Shown here piece by piece: positions 15,025 through 23,896 of a stretch of 64,000 bases of DNA (its first letter is position 1; every line of letters begins with the position of its first letter). Below the pieces are notes generated by a model, which worked only from the letters and a program-made list of their open reading frames with translations, was not told where the DNA came from and did no database searches. This DNA is from Amycolatopsis thailandensis (GTDB lineage Bacteria; Actinomycetota; Actinomycetes; Mycobacteriales; Pseudonocardiaceae): assembly GCF_002234405.1 (NCBI RefSeq), contig NZ_NMQT01000117.1, positions 34,769-98,768 on the forward strand. Reading direction: 5' to 3'. The translations under genes and the position numbers were made by a program.

Positions 15025-18000
15025 GTGAGAAGATCACGCCTGTTGTTGCTCGCTGCCCTGCTGCCCGGATCGCTCGTCGCCGCACCGGTGCACGCCGACC
15101 CGCTGACCGCTCCGCTCGGTCCGGCGCCCGTCGAAGCCGCCCCCGCGGCATCTTCGGCGAAGGAAGGCCCGTCCGCGTACGCCGTGGCCGCGCCCGACGA
15201 CGGTCTCGTCACCACCAGCGCGACTTCGCGCGTGGCACCGGGCCTGAGCCTGACCGAGTTCGACCGGTACGACCCGGCGGGCTGGATCCGCGGCGACACC
15301 CTCGCCGTCGACCTGACCAGCAAGACGCTGAAGCCGACGTACCTCAGTCCCGGCACGGTTTCCGCGCGGACACCGCTTTCGCAGCAGGTCGCCAGGGCGG
15401 GCGCGGTCGCCGGGGTCAACGGGGACTTCTTCGACATCAACGCCAGCGGCGCGCCGATCGGCGTCGGCGTCGACGCCGGGAAACTCCAGACGGCGCCCGC
15501 CCGCGGCCACAACCTGACCGCGTCGATCACCGAAGAAGGCAAGGCGCGCCTCGCGGAGGTCTTCCTCGACGCGTCGATCACGTTGCCCGACGGCAAGGTC
15601 GTGCCCGCGTCGAACTTCAACAGCCCCGTGCTGAGCGGAGGCGCGATCGGCGTCTACACCCCGCTGTGGGGCGCGGCTTCGCGGCGGACCTCGGTCGCGG
15701 GCGCGCAGCGCGTCGTCGAGATCGAACTCCGGGACGGGGTCGTCACACAGGTGCGGCCGCAGCCCGTGGACGGCCCGATCGCCGCCGGAAGCACGGTCCT
15801 GCTCGCCCGTGACGGCGGCGTGGACGCGTTGTCCGCCTTGAAGACCGGCGATCGGGTGGGTGTCGCGTACGCGCCGAAGAGCGACGCCGGGAAGCTGTCC
15901 GTCTCCGTCGGCGGGAACATCGTCCTGCTGCGCGACGGCGCGATCCAGCCGGTCGACAACGTCGCCATGCACCCGCGGACCGCGGTCGGGTTCTCCGCCG
16001 ACGGCACGAAGATGTGGCTGGCCACGGTCGACGGCCGCCAGGCGGACAGCCGCGGCATGACCGAACTCGAACTCGCCCGGCACATGAAGTCGCTCGGCGC
16101 GGACGACGCCATCAACCTCGACGGCGGCGGCTCCTCGACCATGCTCGCCCGTGAGGAGGGCGAGAAGTCGCCGCTGGTGCGCAACTCGCCGTCGGACGGC
16201 GGGGAACGCCTGGTGCCCAACGGACTCGGCGTCGCCACCGTGCCCGGCAGTGGCCGCTTGACCGGGTTCTCGCCCCGCCCCGCGCAGGACACCACCGACG
16301 CGACGCGCGTGCTGTCCGGGCTGACGCGGAAACTCGTCGCCGGGGGCCACGACGAGACCGGCGCCGCCGTCGACGGCAAGGCCCAATGGATCAGCACGAA
16401 TCCCTTCCGCGGCACCGTGACGAACGGTGTCTTCACCGCGCACGCCGACCGGTTCCGGCCGGACGCGCCCGCGGACGTCGAGGTCCTGGCGAGGCGCGGT
16501 GGTGTCCTGGGCAAGACGACGCTGAACGTCCTCGGCTCGCCGGTCCGGCTGGGCACCAGCACCGAACAGGTCGCGCTGTCCGGCGAAGGCGCGAAGAGCA
16601 CCTTCAAGGTGTTCGGCTACGACGCCGACGGTTACGGCACGTGGATCGAGCCGGACGACGTCAAACTCGACTACGACCCCGCCGTGGTGCGGATCGAGCC
16701 GTCCGGCGACGGGTTCGCGGTCACCGCGCTGAAGGCCTCGGGCGCTTCGGCGATCACCGCCACCGCCGGCGGGAAGGTGACGCATCTGGCGGCGTCCGTC
16801 GGCACGGAATCCCGCGTGGCGGCGTCGTTGGACGGCCCGGCGGGCTGGTCCGCCAGCGTCTTCCCGGCCGTCGTCGGCGCCGCGCTTTCCGAGGCGACCG
16901 GCCGTGACGGCGGACGCGGGCTCGCGCTGGACTACCGGCTGAACGGGACCAACGCCACGCGCGCGGCCTACGTCAACTCGGCGGCGCCGATCGCGCTGCC
17001 GCCCGGCACCCAGCGCGTCGGCCTGTGGGTCAACGGCGACGCGAAGGGCGCCTGGTTGAGGGCGGAACTCCGCGACGCCGCCAACGTTCCGTCCATTGTG
17101 GACTTGTCGCTGAGCGTCGACTGGACGGGCTGGCGCTACGTCCGCGCGGCGATCCCGGCCGGGCTCCCCGACGGGCAGCGGCTGACGAAGTTCTACGCCG
17201 TCGAGAACGTCCCGGACCAGCAGTACGAAGGACGGCTGGTCTTCGACGACCTCACCTTCGAGGTCGCGCCCGCGGCCGCCGTCCCGGCCGATCCGGCGCC
17301 GCGTGATCCCGCGCTGATCACCGACGGCGTCGCGACCGGCGGCCTGCGGATCGCCGTGGTCAGCGACGCGCAGTTCACCGCCGATCAGCCGGACGGCCCG
17401 CTGGTCGCCCAGGCCCGTCGCGCGCTGCGCGAGGCTGTCGCGGCGAAACCGGATCTCGTGCTGATCAACGGCGACTTCGTCGATCGCGGTACGGCCGCCG
17501 ATTTCGCGCTGGCTCGTGCGGTCATCGATCAGGAACTGGTCGGCAAGGTGCCCTGGTACTACGTTCCGGGCAATCACGAGGCCGACGGCGGACACGGGAT
17601 CTCGGAGTTCCAGGCGGCGTTCGGGCAGACCCACCGCGTCGTCGACGTCGCCGGGATCAGGCTGGTGCTGATGGATTCCTCGCGCGGTTCGCTGCGCGCG
17701 GGCGGATTCGACCAGATCCGGATGCTGCGCGACGCGCTGGACGGAGCGAAGGCGGACAGGCGGATCCGCGGGGTGGTCGTCGCGATGCACCATCCGGTCA
17801 AGGACCCCAGCCCGACCGGGAATTCGCAGCTGGCCGACCGCAAGGAGGCCGCCATGCTGACCGGCTGGCTGACCGCCTTCGAACGCGAATCCGGCAAGCA
17901 GGCGGCCGCGCTCGCCTCGCACGCGGGCGTGTTCGACCTGTCGCGCGTCGATGGCGTGCCGTACCTGGTGAACGGCAACTCCGGGAAGTCGCCCGCGGCG

Positions 18001-18387
18001 GCGCCCGGTGACGGCGGGTTCGTCGGCTGGACGATGGTCCGGTTCGAGCCGGGGGACCGGGCCCAGCCGGTGCGGTTCGAGACGCGGCCGAACGTCGACT
18101 CGCTGACGCTGTCCGGTCCCTCGTCGCTGGCGCGCGGGAAGAAGGCGGACATCCGGGCCGTGGCGACGCAGGGCGCACGTCAGGTGCCGGTCTCGTACCC
18201 GGTCAGCGCGGACTGGAAGGGTGGCTGGGGCACGCACGTCACCGACGGTTTCCTGCCCGCTATGCCGTGGGACGTCGCGTCCTTCGACCCGGCGACCGGG
18301 GTGCTGACCGCGCTGCGGCCGGGGGTGGCGAATCTTTCGGTCACCGTCAACGGCGTGACGAAGAGCTTGTCCGTCACCGTCCGCTGA
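15025..18387 (+). CDS. Secreted phosphodiester glycosidase / metallophosphoesterase fusion
   Basis: 1120 residues with a Sec signal (VRRSRLLLLAALLPGSLVAA). Domain 1 (about 85-410) is the NAGPA-type phosphodiester glycosidase: GVNGDFFDINASGAPIGVGV and DDAINLDGGGSSTML. A middle region (about 420-760) is beta-rich. Domain 2 (about 770-1010) is a calcineurin-like phosphoesterase: VVSDAQF, NGDFVDRG, PGNHEAD, AMHHPVKD, SHAGVF; DAQ and SHAG replace the usual DxH and GHxH, so metal binding may be altered. An Ig-like C-terminal module ends in LSVTV. Together these suggest stepwise cleavage of phosphodiester-linked sugars, such as teichoic acids. GTG 15025 is preferred over GTG 15013 for its GGGG ribosome site. 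Confidence 0.88.
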   Translation: MRRSRLLLLAALLPGSLVAAPVHADPLTAPLGPAPVEAAPAASSAKEGPSAYAVAAPDDGLVTTSATSRVAPGLSLTEFDRYDPAGWIRGDTLAVDLTSKTLKPTYLSPGTVSARTPLSQQVARAGAVAGVNGDFFDINASGAPIGVGVDAGKLQTAPARGHNLTASITEEGKARLAEVFLDASITLPDGKVVPASNFNSPVLSGGAIGVYTPLWGAASRRTSVAGAQRVVEIELRDGVVTQVRPQPVDGPIAAGSTVLLARDGGVDALSALKTGDRVGVAYAPKSDAGKLSVSVGGNIVLLRDGAIQPVDNVAMHPRTAVGFSADGTKMWLATVDGRQADSRGMTELELARHMKSLGADDAINLDGGGSSTMLAREEGEKSPLVRNSPSDGGERLVPNGLGVATVPGSGRLTGFSPRPAQDTTDATRVLSGLTRKLVAGGHDETGAAVDGKAQWISTNPFRGTVTNGVFTAHADRFRPDAPADVEVLARRGGVLGKTTLNVLGSPVRLGTSTEQVALSGEGAKSTFKVFGYDADGYGTWIEPDDVKLDYDPAVVRIEPSGDGFAVTALKASGASAITATAGGKVTHLAASVGTESRVAASLDGPAGWSASVFPAVVGAALSEATGRDGGRGLALDYRLNGTNATRAAYVNSAAPIALPPGTQRVGLWVNGDAKGAWLRAELRDAANVPSIVDLSLSVDWTGWRYVRAAIPAGLPDGQRLTKFYAVENVPDQQYEGRLVFDDLTFEVAPAAAVPADPAPRDPALITDGVATGGLRIAVVSDAQFTADQPDGPLVAQARRALREAVAAKPDLVLINGDFVDRGTAADFALARAVIDQELVGKVPWYYVPGNHEADGGHGISEFQAAFGQTHRVVDVAGIRLVLMDSSRGSLRAGGFDQIRMLRDALDGAKADRRIRGVVVAMHHPVKDPSPTGNSQLADRKEAAMLTGWLTAFERESGKQAAALASHAGVFDLSRVDGVPYLVNGNSGKSPAAAPGDGGFVGWTMVRFEPGDRAQPVRFETRPNVDSLTLSGPSSLARGKKADIRAVATQGARQVPVSYPVSADWKGGWGTHVTDGFLPAMPWDVASFDPATGVLTALRPGVANLSVTVNGVTKSLSVTVR

Positions 18388-18437
18388 ACCCACGCGCTAT
18401 TGGGGAACGGCGAAGGTGGCGTGGTCTCGGCGGCGGT

Positions 18438-18490
18438 GTTCCCAATGTCGCATCCGAGACGCTCAGCGTCTCGAATGCGACATTGGGAAC
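18438..18490. repeat. Palindrome, 26-bp arms, 1-nt loop
   Basis: Arms 18438-18463 and 18465-18490 (GTTCCCAATGTCGCAT... and complement) pair with one mismatch around a single C. A partial GGTGTTCCCAATG / CATTGGGAACGGGG symmetry extends outward. Very stable; likely a terminator or cruciform. Confidence 0.8.
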
Positions 18491-18553
18491 GGGGAAGTCG
18501 ACCGGCGGCTCGCGAACGGCCTCCGTGCGCCCCAGTACTGTCCGGCGCCCAGC

Positions 18554-18606
18554 GTTGCGAAAGCCACTTTCACAACGGTGAAGGTTGCGAAAGAGGCTTT
18601 CGCAAC
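18554..18606. repeat. Degenerate copy of the GAAAGCCACTTTCGCAAC palindrome
   Basis: Arms 18554-18576 and 18584-18606 with a 7-base loop (GGTGAAG) pair with two mismatches. The layout, arm length and loop length are identical to the perfect copy at 2279-2331, so the two are homologous elements 16 kb apart. Confidence 0.8.
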
Positions 18607-18655
18607 GCACTCCAGCCGGGGCCACACCCTGCGGAAGGTAATGACCTACCCCAGG

Positions 18656-18706
18656 CCGTGAAGGCCTCCTTCCCTACCCTGAAAGTAGGGAAGGAGGCCT
18701 TCACGG
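18656..18706. repeat. Perfect palindrome, 22-bp arms, 7-nt loop (CCTGAAA)
   Basis: Arms 18656-18677 and 18685-18706 are exact complements (CCGTGAAGGCCTCCTTCC...). The arm is the same word as the outer arm of the inverted repeat at 1928-1952. Confidence 0.85.
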
Positions 18707-18748
18707 ACTTCGCCGCCCCCTGTACCGAAGGGCCCCAGCCCACGAGCG

Positions 18749-19765
18749 TCAGGCGGCCTCGTGCGCCTCTTCCACCGACCCGGGCAGCGCCGGACCCCGC
18801 GGCGGGATCGCGTCCGCGGCGGCCGGGTCGACCTTCCGCACCGAACCGTCGGCCGCGCTCCGCGCGATCGCGAGCATCGAGGCCAGTGCGTCCTGGATCT
18901 GCTGCTGCTCCCGCTCCGGGATGAGGCTGAGTTCGATCAGAACGCTGCCGTTGCCGAGCAGCCCGTACCCGTTGCGCGCGATGCCCTGGTAGTCACCGCC
19001 GGGGTACTGCGAGACGTAGCCGCCGTTGCCGTCGATCGACCGTTGCACCACGACCGCGATCTGCTTCGCGAAGTCCACATCGGACGGTTCGACGCCCGCG
19101 TTCGTCGGCCACAGCGTGGAAGCGGTGATCTCCTTGCCTTCCGCGTCCCGATACCGGCCCTGCATGTGGTAGTCGACCATGATGTCCGGCTTGAACGACG
19201 CGTTCCGCCGCTGGATCAGGCCCGCCTCGGTCGCCGGGTTGTCCTTCGGCGCCACGGCCGGATCGTGGTAGCGGTTGATGTCGTAACCCTTGCCCTTCTC
19301 GCCGTACTCGGGAGTGGCGGCCGGGTCGTAGTTGTAGCGCCAGTCGCGTTCGTGGCCGTCGGGGTTGGCGCGCACGACGATGTCGACGGTCACCTTCGAC
19401 AGCAGTTTCCGGGCCCACGCGCTGTGCTCCACGCCGACCTCGCGCAGGAACTCGAGCGCGGCGGGGGTGCCGAGCGGCTCGTCGCCGTGCTGCTGGGTGA
19501 CGTACTGGATCCGGGTCTTGCCGTGGCCGACCCTGGCCGCCCACACCGGGCGGCCTTCGTTGCTGCGGCCGATCTTGTCCACCTGGATCTTGCCGTGGCT
19601 GAGCACGGCCAGCTTGTGCAGTTCGAAGGCCAGCTTGGCGGTGGAGGGCCGCGGGTCGACGGTCCGACCGTCCACAGTGGTCTCGGCCGCCTGCGCGGCC
19701 GGGGCCACCAGCAGCCCGGCGCTGACAAAAACGGACAACAGGGCGATTCTGGACTTGTGACTCAT
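18749..19765 (-). CDS. Secreted M14-family zinc carboxypeptidase
   Basis: 338 residues with a Sec signal (MSHKSRIALLSVFVSAGLLVAPAAQA). The zinc ligands are visible: H93 and E96 in QQHGDEPLG and H199 in MVDYHMQG; catalytic Glu E277 is in VLIELSLIPE. The RANPDGHERD segment holds the substrate-carboxylate Asn/Arg region. These enzymes trim C-terminal residues from peptides outside the cell. GATACT lies 8 bases upstream of the ATG, a possible leaderless -10. It converges on the phosphodiester glycosidase gene across the palindrome array and is divergent from the ABC exporter genes. Confidence 0.9.
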   Translation of the reverse strand: MSHKSRIALLSVFVSAGLLVAPAAQAAETTVDGRTVDPRPSTAKLAFELHKLAVLSHGKIQVDKIGRSNEGRPVWAARVGHGKTRIQYVTQQHGDEPLGTPAALEFLREVGVEHSAWARKLLSKVTVDIVVRANPDGHERDWRYNYDPAATPEYGEKGKGYDINRYHDPAVAPKDNPATEAGLIQRRNASFKPDIMVDYHMQGRYRDAEGKEITASTLWPTNAGVEPSDVDFAKQIAVVVQRSIDGNGGYVSQYPGGDYQGIARNGYGLLGNGSVLIELSLIPEREQQQIQDALASMLAIARSAADGSVRKVDPAAADAIPPRGPALPGSVEEAHEAA

Positions 19766-19843
19766 GGACGGTGAGTATCGACGAGCGGGGAGCGACCGAC
19801 AAGGGGCCGGATAAACCGGTCGAATTTTGTCGGTGGCAGGTTC

Positions 19844-19849
19844 TAGGGT
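19844..19849 (+). promoter_or_regulatory. -10 element for the ABC exporter operon, probably leaderless
   Basis: TAGGGT ends 7 bases before the GTG at 19857; no ribosome site precedes that codon. Supports the GTG as the true start over the internal Met at 19884. Confidence 0.45.
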
Positions 19850-19856
19850 GCCTACC

Positions 19857-20798
19857 GTGGGTGACTCAGAGCACGAATCGGCGATGGTCCAGGCGAAGGC
19901 GTTGGTCAAGCGTTTCGGCGACTTCGAGGCCGTGCGAGGGATCGACGTCGAGGTCCGCCCGGGGGAGGCGTTCGGCTTCCTCGGGCCCAACGGCGCGGGC
20001 AAATCCTCCACCATGCGGATGATCGCGAGCGTGTCCCCGCGCACCGACGGCGACCTGCGGGTCCTCGGGATGGATCCGGACGTCGAGGGGCCGAGGATCC
20101 GCGCCCGGCTCGGCGTGGTGCCGCAGCAGGACAACCTGGACACCGAGCTGACCGTCCGGCAGAACCTCCAGATCTACGGTCGCTACTTCGGGCTCTCCCG
20201 CGCTCACGTGCGGAGCAAGGCCGAGGAGCTGATGGAGTTCGCCCAGCTCACCGATCGCGCGAACGCCGAGGTCGATTCGCTCTCCGGCGGCATGAAACGG
20301 CGGCTGACCATCGCGCGGTCCCTGGTCAACGACCCGGAACTGCTCCTGCTCGACGAGCCGACCACGGGGCTGGACCCGCAGGCCCGCCACCTGCTGTGGG
20401 ACAGGCTGTTCCGGCTCAAGGCAGGCGGGACGACGCTGATCATCACCACGCACTACATGGACGAAGCCGAGCAGCTCTGCGACAGGCTGGTCGTGATGGA
20501 CAACGGCCGCATCGCCGCCGAAGGCTCGCCCGCCGACCTGATCAGCCGGTATTCCACCCGCGAGGTCGTCGAGCTGCGCTTCCCGAACGGCGAGCAGGAG
20601 TCGGCCGCGAAGCAGATCGAGGGCCTCGCCGAACGCGTCGAGGTGCTGCCGGACCGTGTCCTGCTCTACACGATGACCGGCGAGGCCACCCTCGAACAGG
20701 CCCACGCGCGCGGGCTGCGTCCGCTGTCGAGCCTGGTCCGCCGAAGCTCGCTGGAGGACGTCTTCCTCCGCCTCACCGGCCGGACGCTGGTCGACTGA
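19857..20798 (+). CDS. ABC-2 exporter ATP-binding subunit (DrrA/NodI type)
   Basis: 313 residues. Walker A is GPNGAGKSS, the Q-loop is in VVPQQDNLD, the signature is LSGGMKRRL, Walker B is LLLLDEPTTGLD, and the H-loop is TTHYMDEAEQ. The extended C-terminal tail after the nucleotide-binding domain (residues ~235-313) is typical of drug/antibiotic exporter ATPases such as DrrA. The stop codon overlaps the start of the first permease (TGATG), so the three genes form a coupled operon. Exported substrate unknown; candidates are a lipid, polysaccharide or drug. Confidence 0.93.
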   Translation: MGDSEHESAMVQAKALVKRFGDFEAVRGIDVEVRPGEAFGFLGPNGAGKSSTMRMIASVSPRTDGDLRVLGMDPDVEGPRIRARLGVVPQQDNLDTELTVRQNLQIYGRYFGLSRAHVRSKAEELMEFAQLTDRANAEVDSLSGGMKRRLTIARSLVNDPELLLLDEPTTGLDPQARHLLWDRLFRLKAGGTTLIITTHYMDEAEQLCDRLVVMDNGRIAAEGSPADLISRYSTREVVELRFPNGEQESAAKQIEGLAERVEVLPDRVLLYTMTGEATLEQAHARGLRPLSSLVRRSSLEDVFLRLTGRTLVD

Positions 20799-21613
20799 TG
20801 ACCACAGCGCAGACGAAGCCGTCGACGGGCCGCGTGGTCTCGCGCTGGGCGGGAGCCTGGCTGCGGGTCGAAGGCCATTGGATGTGGTACCGCCGGTACT
20901 GGGTGTCCACCCTGTACTCGACGGGCCTCCAGCCGGTGCTGTTCCTGGCCGCGATGGGGCTCGGATTCGGTTCGCAGGTCCAGGCGGGCGCGGCGACAGG
21001 CGGGTTCTCGTATCTGGAGTACGTCGCCCCCGCGCTGCTCGTCGCCGGCGCGGCGCAGCTGGCGGTGGGCGAATCGAGCTATCCGGTGCTGTCGGGTTTC
21101 AAATGGCAGCAGGACTATCTCGCCGTCACCGCCACCCCGATCACACCGGGGCAGGTGCTCGGCAGCCAGATCATGTGGGTGAGCCTCCGGCTGACCCTCG
21201 CCGGCACGATCTACGCCGTCATCGCGGCGCTCTTCGGATCCTGGACGAGTTTCGGCGTGCTCGTGGTCATCCTGATCGGCACGCTCACCGGCATCGCCTG
21301 CGGCACCCCGGTGATGGCGCTCGCCGCGACCACCTACGACGAAGGCTCCCGGTTCGGCCTGGTGTTCCGCTTCGTCCTGATCCCGATGACGTTGTTCTCC
21401 GGCACGTTCTTCCCGATCACCGAACTGCCGGCGCCGCTGATGTGGATCGCCTGGCTTTCCCCGCTGTGGCACGGAAACGAGGCCGCGAGGGCGGTCAGCC
21501 TCGGCACCGTCGGGCCACTCGCCACGCTGGGGCACCTCGCCTTCCTGGTCGTACTGGCCGGGGCGGGCTGGGCGCTGGCGCACAAGTACTTCTACCGACG
21601 GCTGGTGGTCTGA
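20798..21613 (+). CDS. ABC-2 type exporter permease, first
   Basis: 271 residues with six predicted membrane helices after an amphipathic N-terminus. It has the ABC-2 layout, with FSGTFFPITELP before the last helices, matching the conserved end motif of DrrB/NodJ permeases. It starts within the ATPase stop and is followed 1 bp later by the second permease. Two non-identical permeases imply a heterodimeric pore. Confidence 0.9.
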   Translation: MTTAQTKPSTGRVVSRWAGAWLRVEGHWMWYRRYWVSTLYSTGLQPVLFLAAMGLGFGSQVQAGAATGGFSYLEYVAPALLVAGAAQLAVGESSYPVLSGFKWQQDYLAVTATPITPGQVLGSQIMWVSLRLTLAGTIYAVIAALFGSWTSFGVLVVILIGTLTGIACGTPVMALAATTYDEGSRFGLVFRFVLIPMTLFSGTFFPITELPAPLMWIAWLSPLWHGNEAARAVSLGTVGPLATLGHLAFLVVLAGAGWALAHKYFYRRLVV

Positions 21614-21614
21614 A

Positions 21615-22442
21615 ATGGCGGTCCTCACCGAAGTCCCGCGGCGTGGGGTGCTGCTGCGCGTCCTGCCGTCCGCGCTGTACAGCGGCCGGTCGAAGGCGGT
21701 GCTGGAACGCACTTTCCTGACGTACTCGCACGTCTGGATGCTGTTCGTATCCGGAGCGTTCGAGCCGCTGTTCTACCTGATGGCGTTCCAGCTGGGCTTC
21801 GGCAAACTCGTCGGCGAGGTCGTCGGTCCCGGCGGCCAGGTGATGAGCTACGTCGCCTTCGTCGCGCCCGGCTTGCTCGCGGCGTCGGCGATGAACGGCG
21901 CGATCCTCGACTCGACGTACAACCTGTTCTTCAAACTGAAGTACGCCAAGCTGTACGACGCCATGCTCGCCACCCCGATCGGGCCGCTGGACATCGCGCT
22001 CGGCGAGGTCGGCTGGTCGGTGCTGCGCGGCGGGGTCTACTCGGTGACCTTCCTAGGCGTGATGACCGCGATGGGACTGCCCGGATCCTGGTGGGCCGTG
22101 CTGATGATCCCGGCGGCGTTGCTGGTCGCGATGGCGTTCTCGGCCATCGGGATCGTGCTGGTGACCTTCCTGCGGTCGGTCTCGCAGTTCGACTACATCA
22201 ACCTCGTGCTGATGCCGCTGTTCCTGTTCTCCACGACGTTCTACCCGCTTTCGGTCTACCCCGCGGCGATCCAGTGGATCGTGCAGATCTTCCCGCTGTA
22301 CCACGGCATCGAGCTGATGCGCGGGCTCTCGATCGGGGTCCTGTCGTGGAGCATGGTCGGGAACGTGGCGTACCTGCTGGCACTGGCGGCTGTCGGGATC
22401 TACGCGTCGTCGAAGCGCTTCGGCAAACTCCTGCTGCGCTGA
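21615..22442 (+). CDS. ABC-2 type exporter permease, second
   Basis: 275 residues, the same family as the upstream permease: six helices and the motif FLFSTTFYPLSVYPAAIQWIV followed by PLYHGIELMRGL (compare PLWHGNEAARAV in its partner). The two permeases are diverged paralogues. The gene converges on the S8 protease with an 8-bp gap, in which only short GC hairpins are visible. Confidence 0.9.
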   Translation: MAVLTEVPRRGVLLRVLPSALYSGRSKAVLERTFLTYSHVWMLFVSGAFEPLFYLMAFQLGFGKLVGEVVGPGGQVMSYVAFVAPGLLAASAMNGAILDSTYNLFFKLKYAKLYDAMLATPIGPLDIALGEVGWSVLRGGVYSVTFLGVMTAMGLPGSWWAVLMIPAALLVAMAFSAIGIVLVTFLRSVSQFDYINLVLMPLFLFSTTFYPLSVYPAAIQWIVQIFPLYHGIELMRGLSIGVLSWSMVGNVAYLLALAAVGIYASSKRFGKLLLR

Positions 22443-22450
22443 CCCCCGGC

Positions 22451-23896
22451 TCACCGGGCCGGGTTCGGGCCCGTCCGCCGGGGCGCCACCGCGGCCAGCG
22501 CGTCGACCATCCCGTGCCCGTAGAAGCCGTTGAACCCGGCGTACCCGGCGCAGTAGGCGTCCTGAGTGCCGTCGCCGGTCAGGTCGTAGTCGGCGGGACA
22601 CGCCATCGGGGTCGCCTGGGCGTCCAGCGAACGCCTCAGCTGGCGAGCGCCGTAGCCGGGGTGTTTCGAGGCGAGCAACGCCACGACACCGGCGACGTGC
22701 GGCGCCGCCATCGACGTCCCGCACAGCGGCGCGTACCCGCCGGGAACGGTCGACAGCACGCACTCACCGGTCTCGCCGCCGGGAGCGGTCACGTCGATCA
22801 CGCCCAGCCCGTACGAGCTGTAACCGGCCTTCACCCGCTCCGCGCTCACGGAAGACACCGCGACGACGTCCCGCAAGCCGGCGGGCAAGGCCTGGCAGCC
22901 TTCGGCCTGGGTCTTGGCGCCGGAGTGCGCCGACGGTACGAGCCCGACGGCTTCGTTGGTCGCCGCCGCGATGTTGAGCGTGCCCGCCGAGGTCGCGTAC
23001 TCGACGGCACGGGCCATGACCTCGTTCACCACGCCCCGTTCGTCGGCATGGGAGCACGAGAGCGACCACGGCTCGACGTAGTAGCTGCTGTTCGTCACGG
23101 CCATCCGTTGTGAAACGGCCCACATCAGCCCGCAGACGGCGGCCTCGGGGTCGGCGTACCCGCGGTCGTCGATCACCTTCACCGACGCGATCCGCACACC
23201 GGGCGCCACCCCGGTGACCCCTTTGCCGTCGTCGGCCGCGGCGATGATCCCCGCGACATGGGTGCCGTGCGCCGACGTCGTCGCGGCCCAGTTCCGGTCG
23301 GGCGCGCCGGTCAGGCAGCCCGCGGATTTGCCGGGGTCGAGGGCGGACGTCAGGTCGGGGTGGGTGGCGTCGACACCCGAGTCGAGAACGCCGACGACGA
23401 CGTCCGGGCTCCCCGGTTCGATCTTGTGCGCCCGGTCGGCGCCGATCGCGCGCATGTCCCACTGTTCGTCGGTGCGGTCGGCGGAGGGCACCTTCGCCGG
23501 ATCCGTCGATTCGAGTCCGGCGCGCGCGGGCGCGGCCTTGGTCGGCTGGGTCCTGGTGGATCGCGCGCCGTTGGCCCGCTGCACCGCGAGCCGTTCGGCC
23601 TGCGCGCTGAACGCGGCGGCGGGCCGGACCAGTTCGGCGAAATCCCGGTCGGCCGAGGTCGCGACGGCCACCGCGATCTGCGGGTAGTAGATCGTCGTGC
23701 TGCCGCAACCACCGGTGACGGCCGCCCTGGCCTCGGCCTCGGAAGTACCCCGGTCGAAGGCGACGACGTAGCGCAGCGCCCGGCCCTCGGGATGGCACGA
23801 TGGGTCCGCGTCGGCCGTCGCGACAGCGGCGACCGAGCCGCAGAGCACCATGAAGGCGCATACGGCCGCTCGCAGGGACCGTCCCAGCAGGGACAC
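22451..23896 (-). CDS. Secreted subtilisin-family (S8) serine protease
   Basis: 481 residues from GTG 23896 (GGGAGGT just upstream); a GTG 12 bases earlier (23908) is an alternative. Order: signal peptide to about residue 30, an inhibitor-I9-like propeptide (about 40-105, YVVAFDRGTSEAEARAAV), then the S8 domain with D172 (VLDSGVD), H210 (AHGTHVAG), oxyanion-hole N314 (AAATNE) and S395 (CGTSMAAPHVAG). Several cysteine pairs suggest disulfides in the secreted form. The C-terminal part includes a DLTGDGTQDAYC loop that may bind calcium. Role: extracellular protein degradation or processing. Confidence 0.93.
   Translation of the reverse strand: MSLLGRSLRAAVCAFMVLCGSVAAVATADADPSCHPEGRALRYVVAFDRGTSEAEARAAVTGGCGSTTIYYPQIAVAVATSADRDFAELVRPAAAFSAQAERLAVQRANGARSTRTQPTKAAPARAGLESTDPAKVPSADRTDEQWDMRAIGADRAHKIEPGSPDVVVGVLDSGVDATHPDLTSALDPGKSAGCLTGAPDRNWAATTSAHGTHVAGIIAAADDGKGVTGVAPGVRIASVKVIDDRGYADPEAAVCGLMWAVSQRMAVTNSSYYVEPWSLSCSHADERGVVNEVMARAVEYATSAGTLNIAAATNEAVGLVPSAHSGAKTQAEGCQALPAGLRDVVAVSSVSAERVKAGYSSYGLGVIDVTAPGGETGECVLSTVPGGYAPLCGTSMAAPHVAGVVALLASKHPGYGARQLRRSLDAQATPMACPADYDLTGDGTQDAYCAGYAGFNGFYGHGMVDALAAVAPRRTGPNPAR

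Larger units (their letters stand above)
18388..18748. repeat. 361-bp convergent gap holding three long palindromes in tandem
   Basis: No gene. The gap between two converging genes contains palindromes at 18438-18490, 18554-18606 and 18656-18706, each 47-53 bp. It is the densest array of the family in this window. The three differ in sequence but share nested GAAAG/CTTTC or AAGG/CCTT dyads. Confidence 0.85.

Noticed and set aside
15034..18393. 1119-codon open frame antisense to the phosphodiester glycosidase gene
   Set aside because: Arg/Ala/Gly-rich shadow without motifs; the forward gene has a signal peptide and two recognised domains.
18400..18748. CRISPR array in the repeat cluster
   Set aside because: The repeats are single palindromes of different sequence, without equal-length spacers or cas genes.
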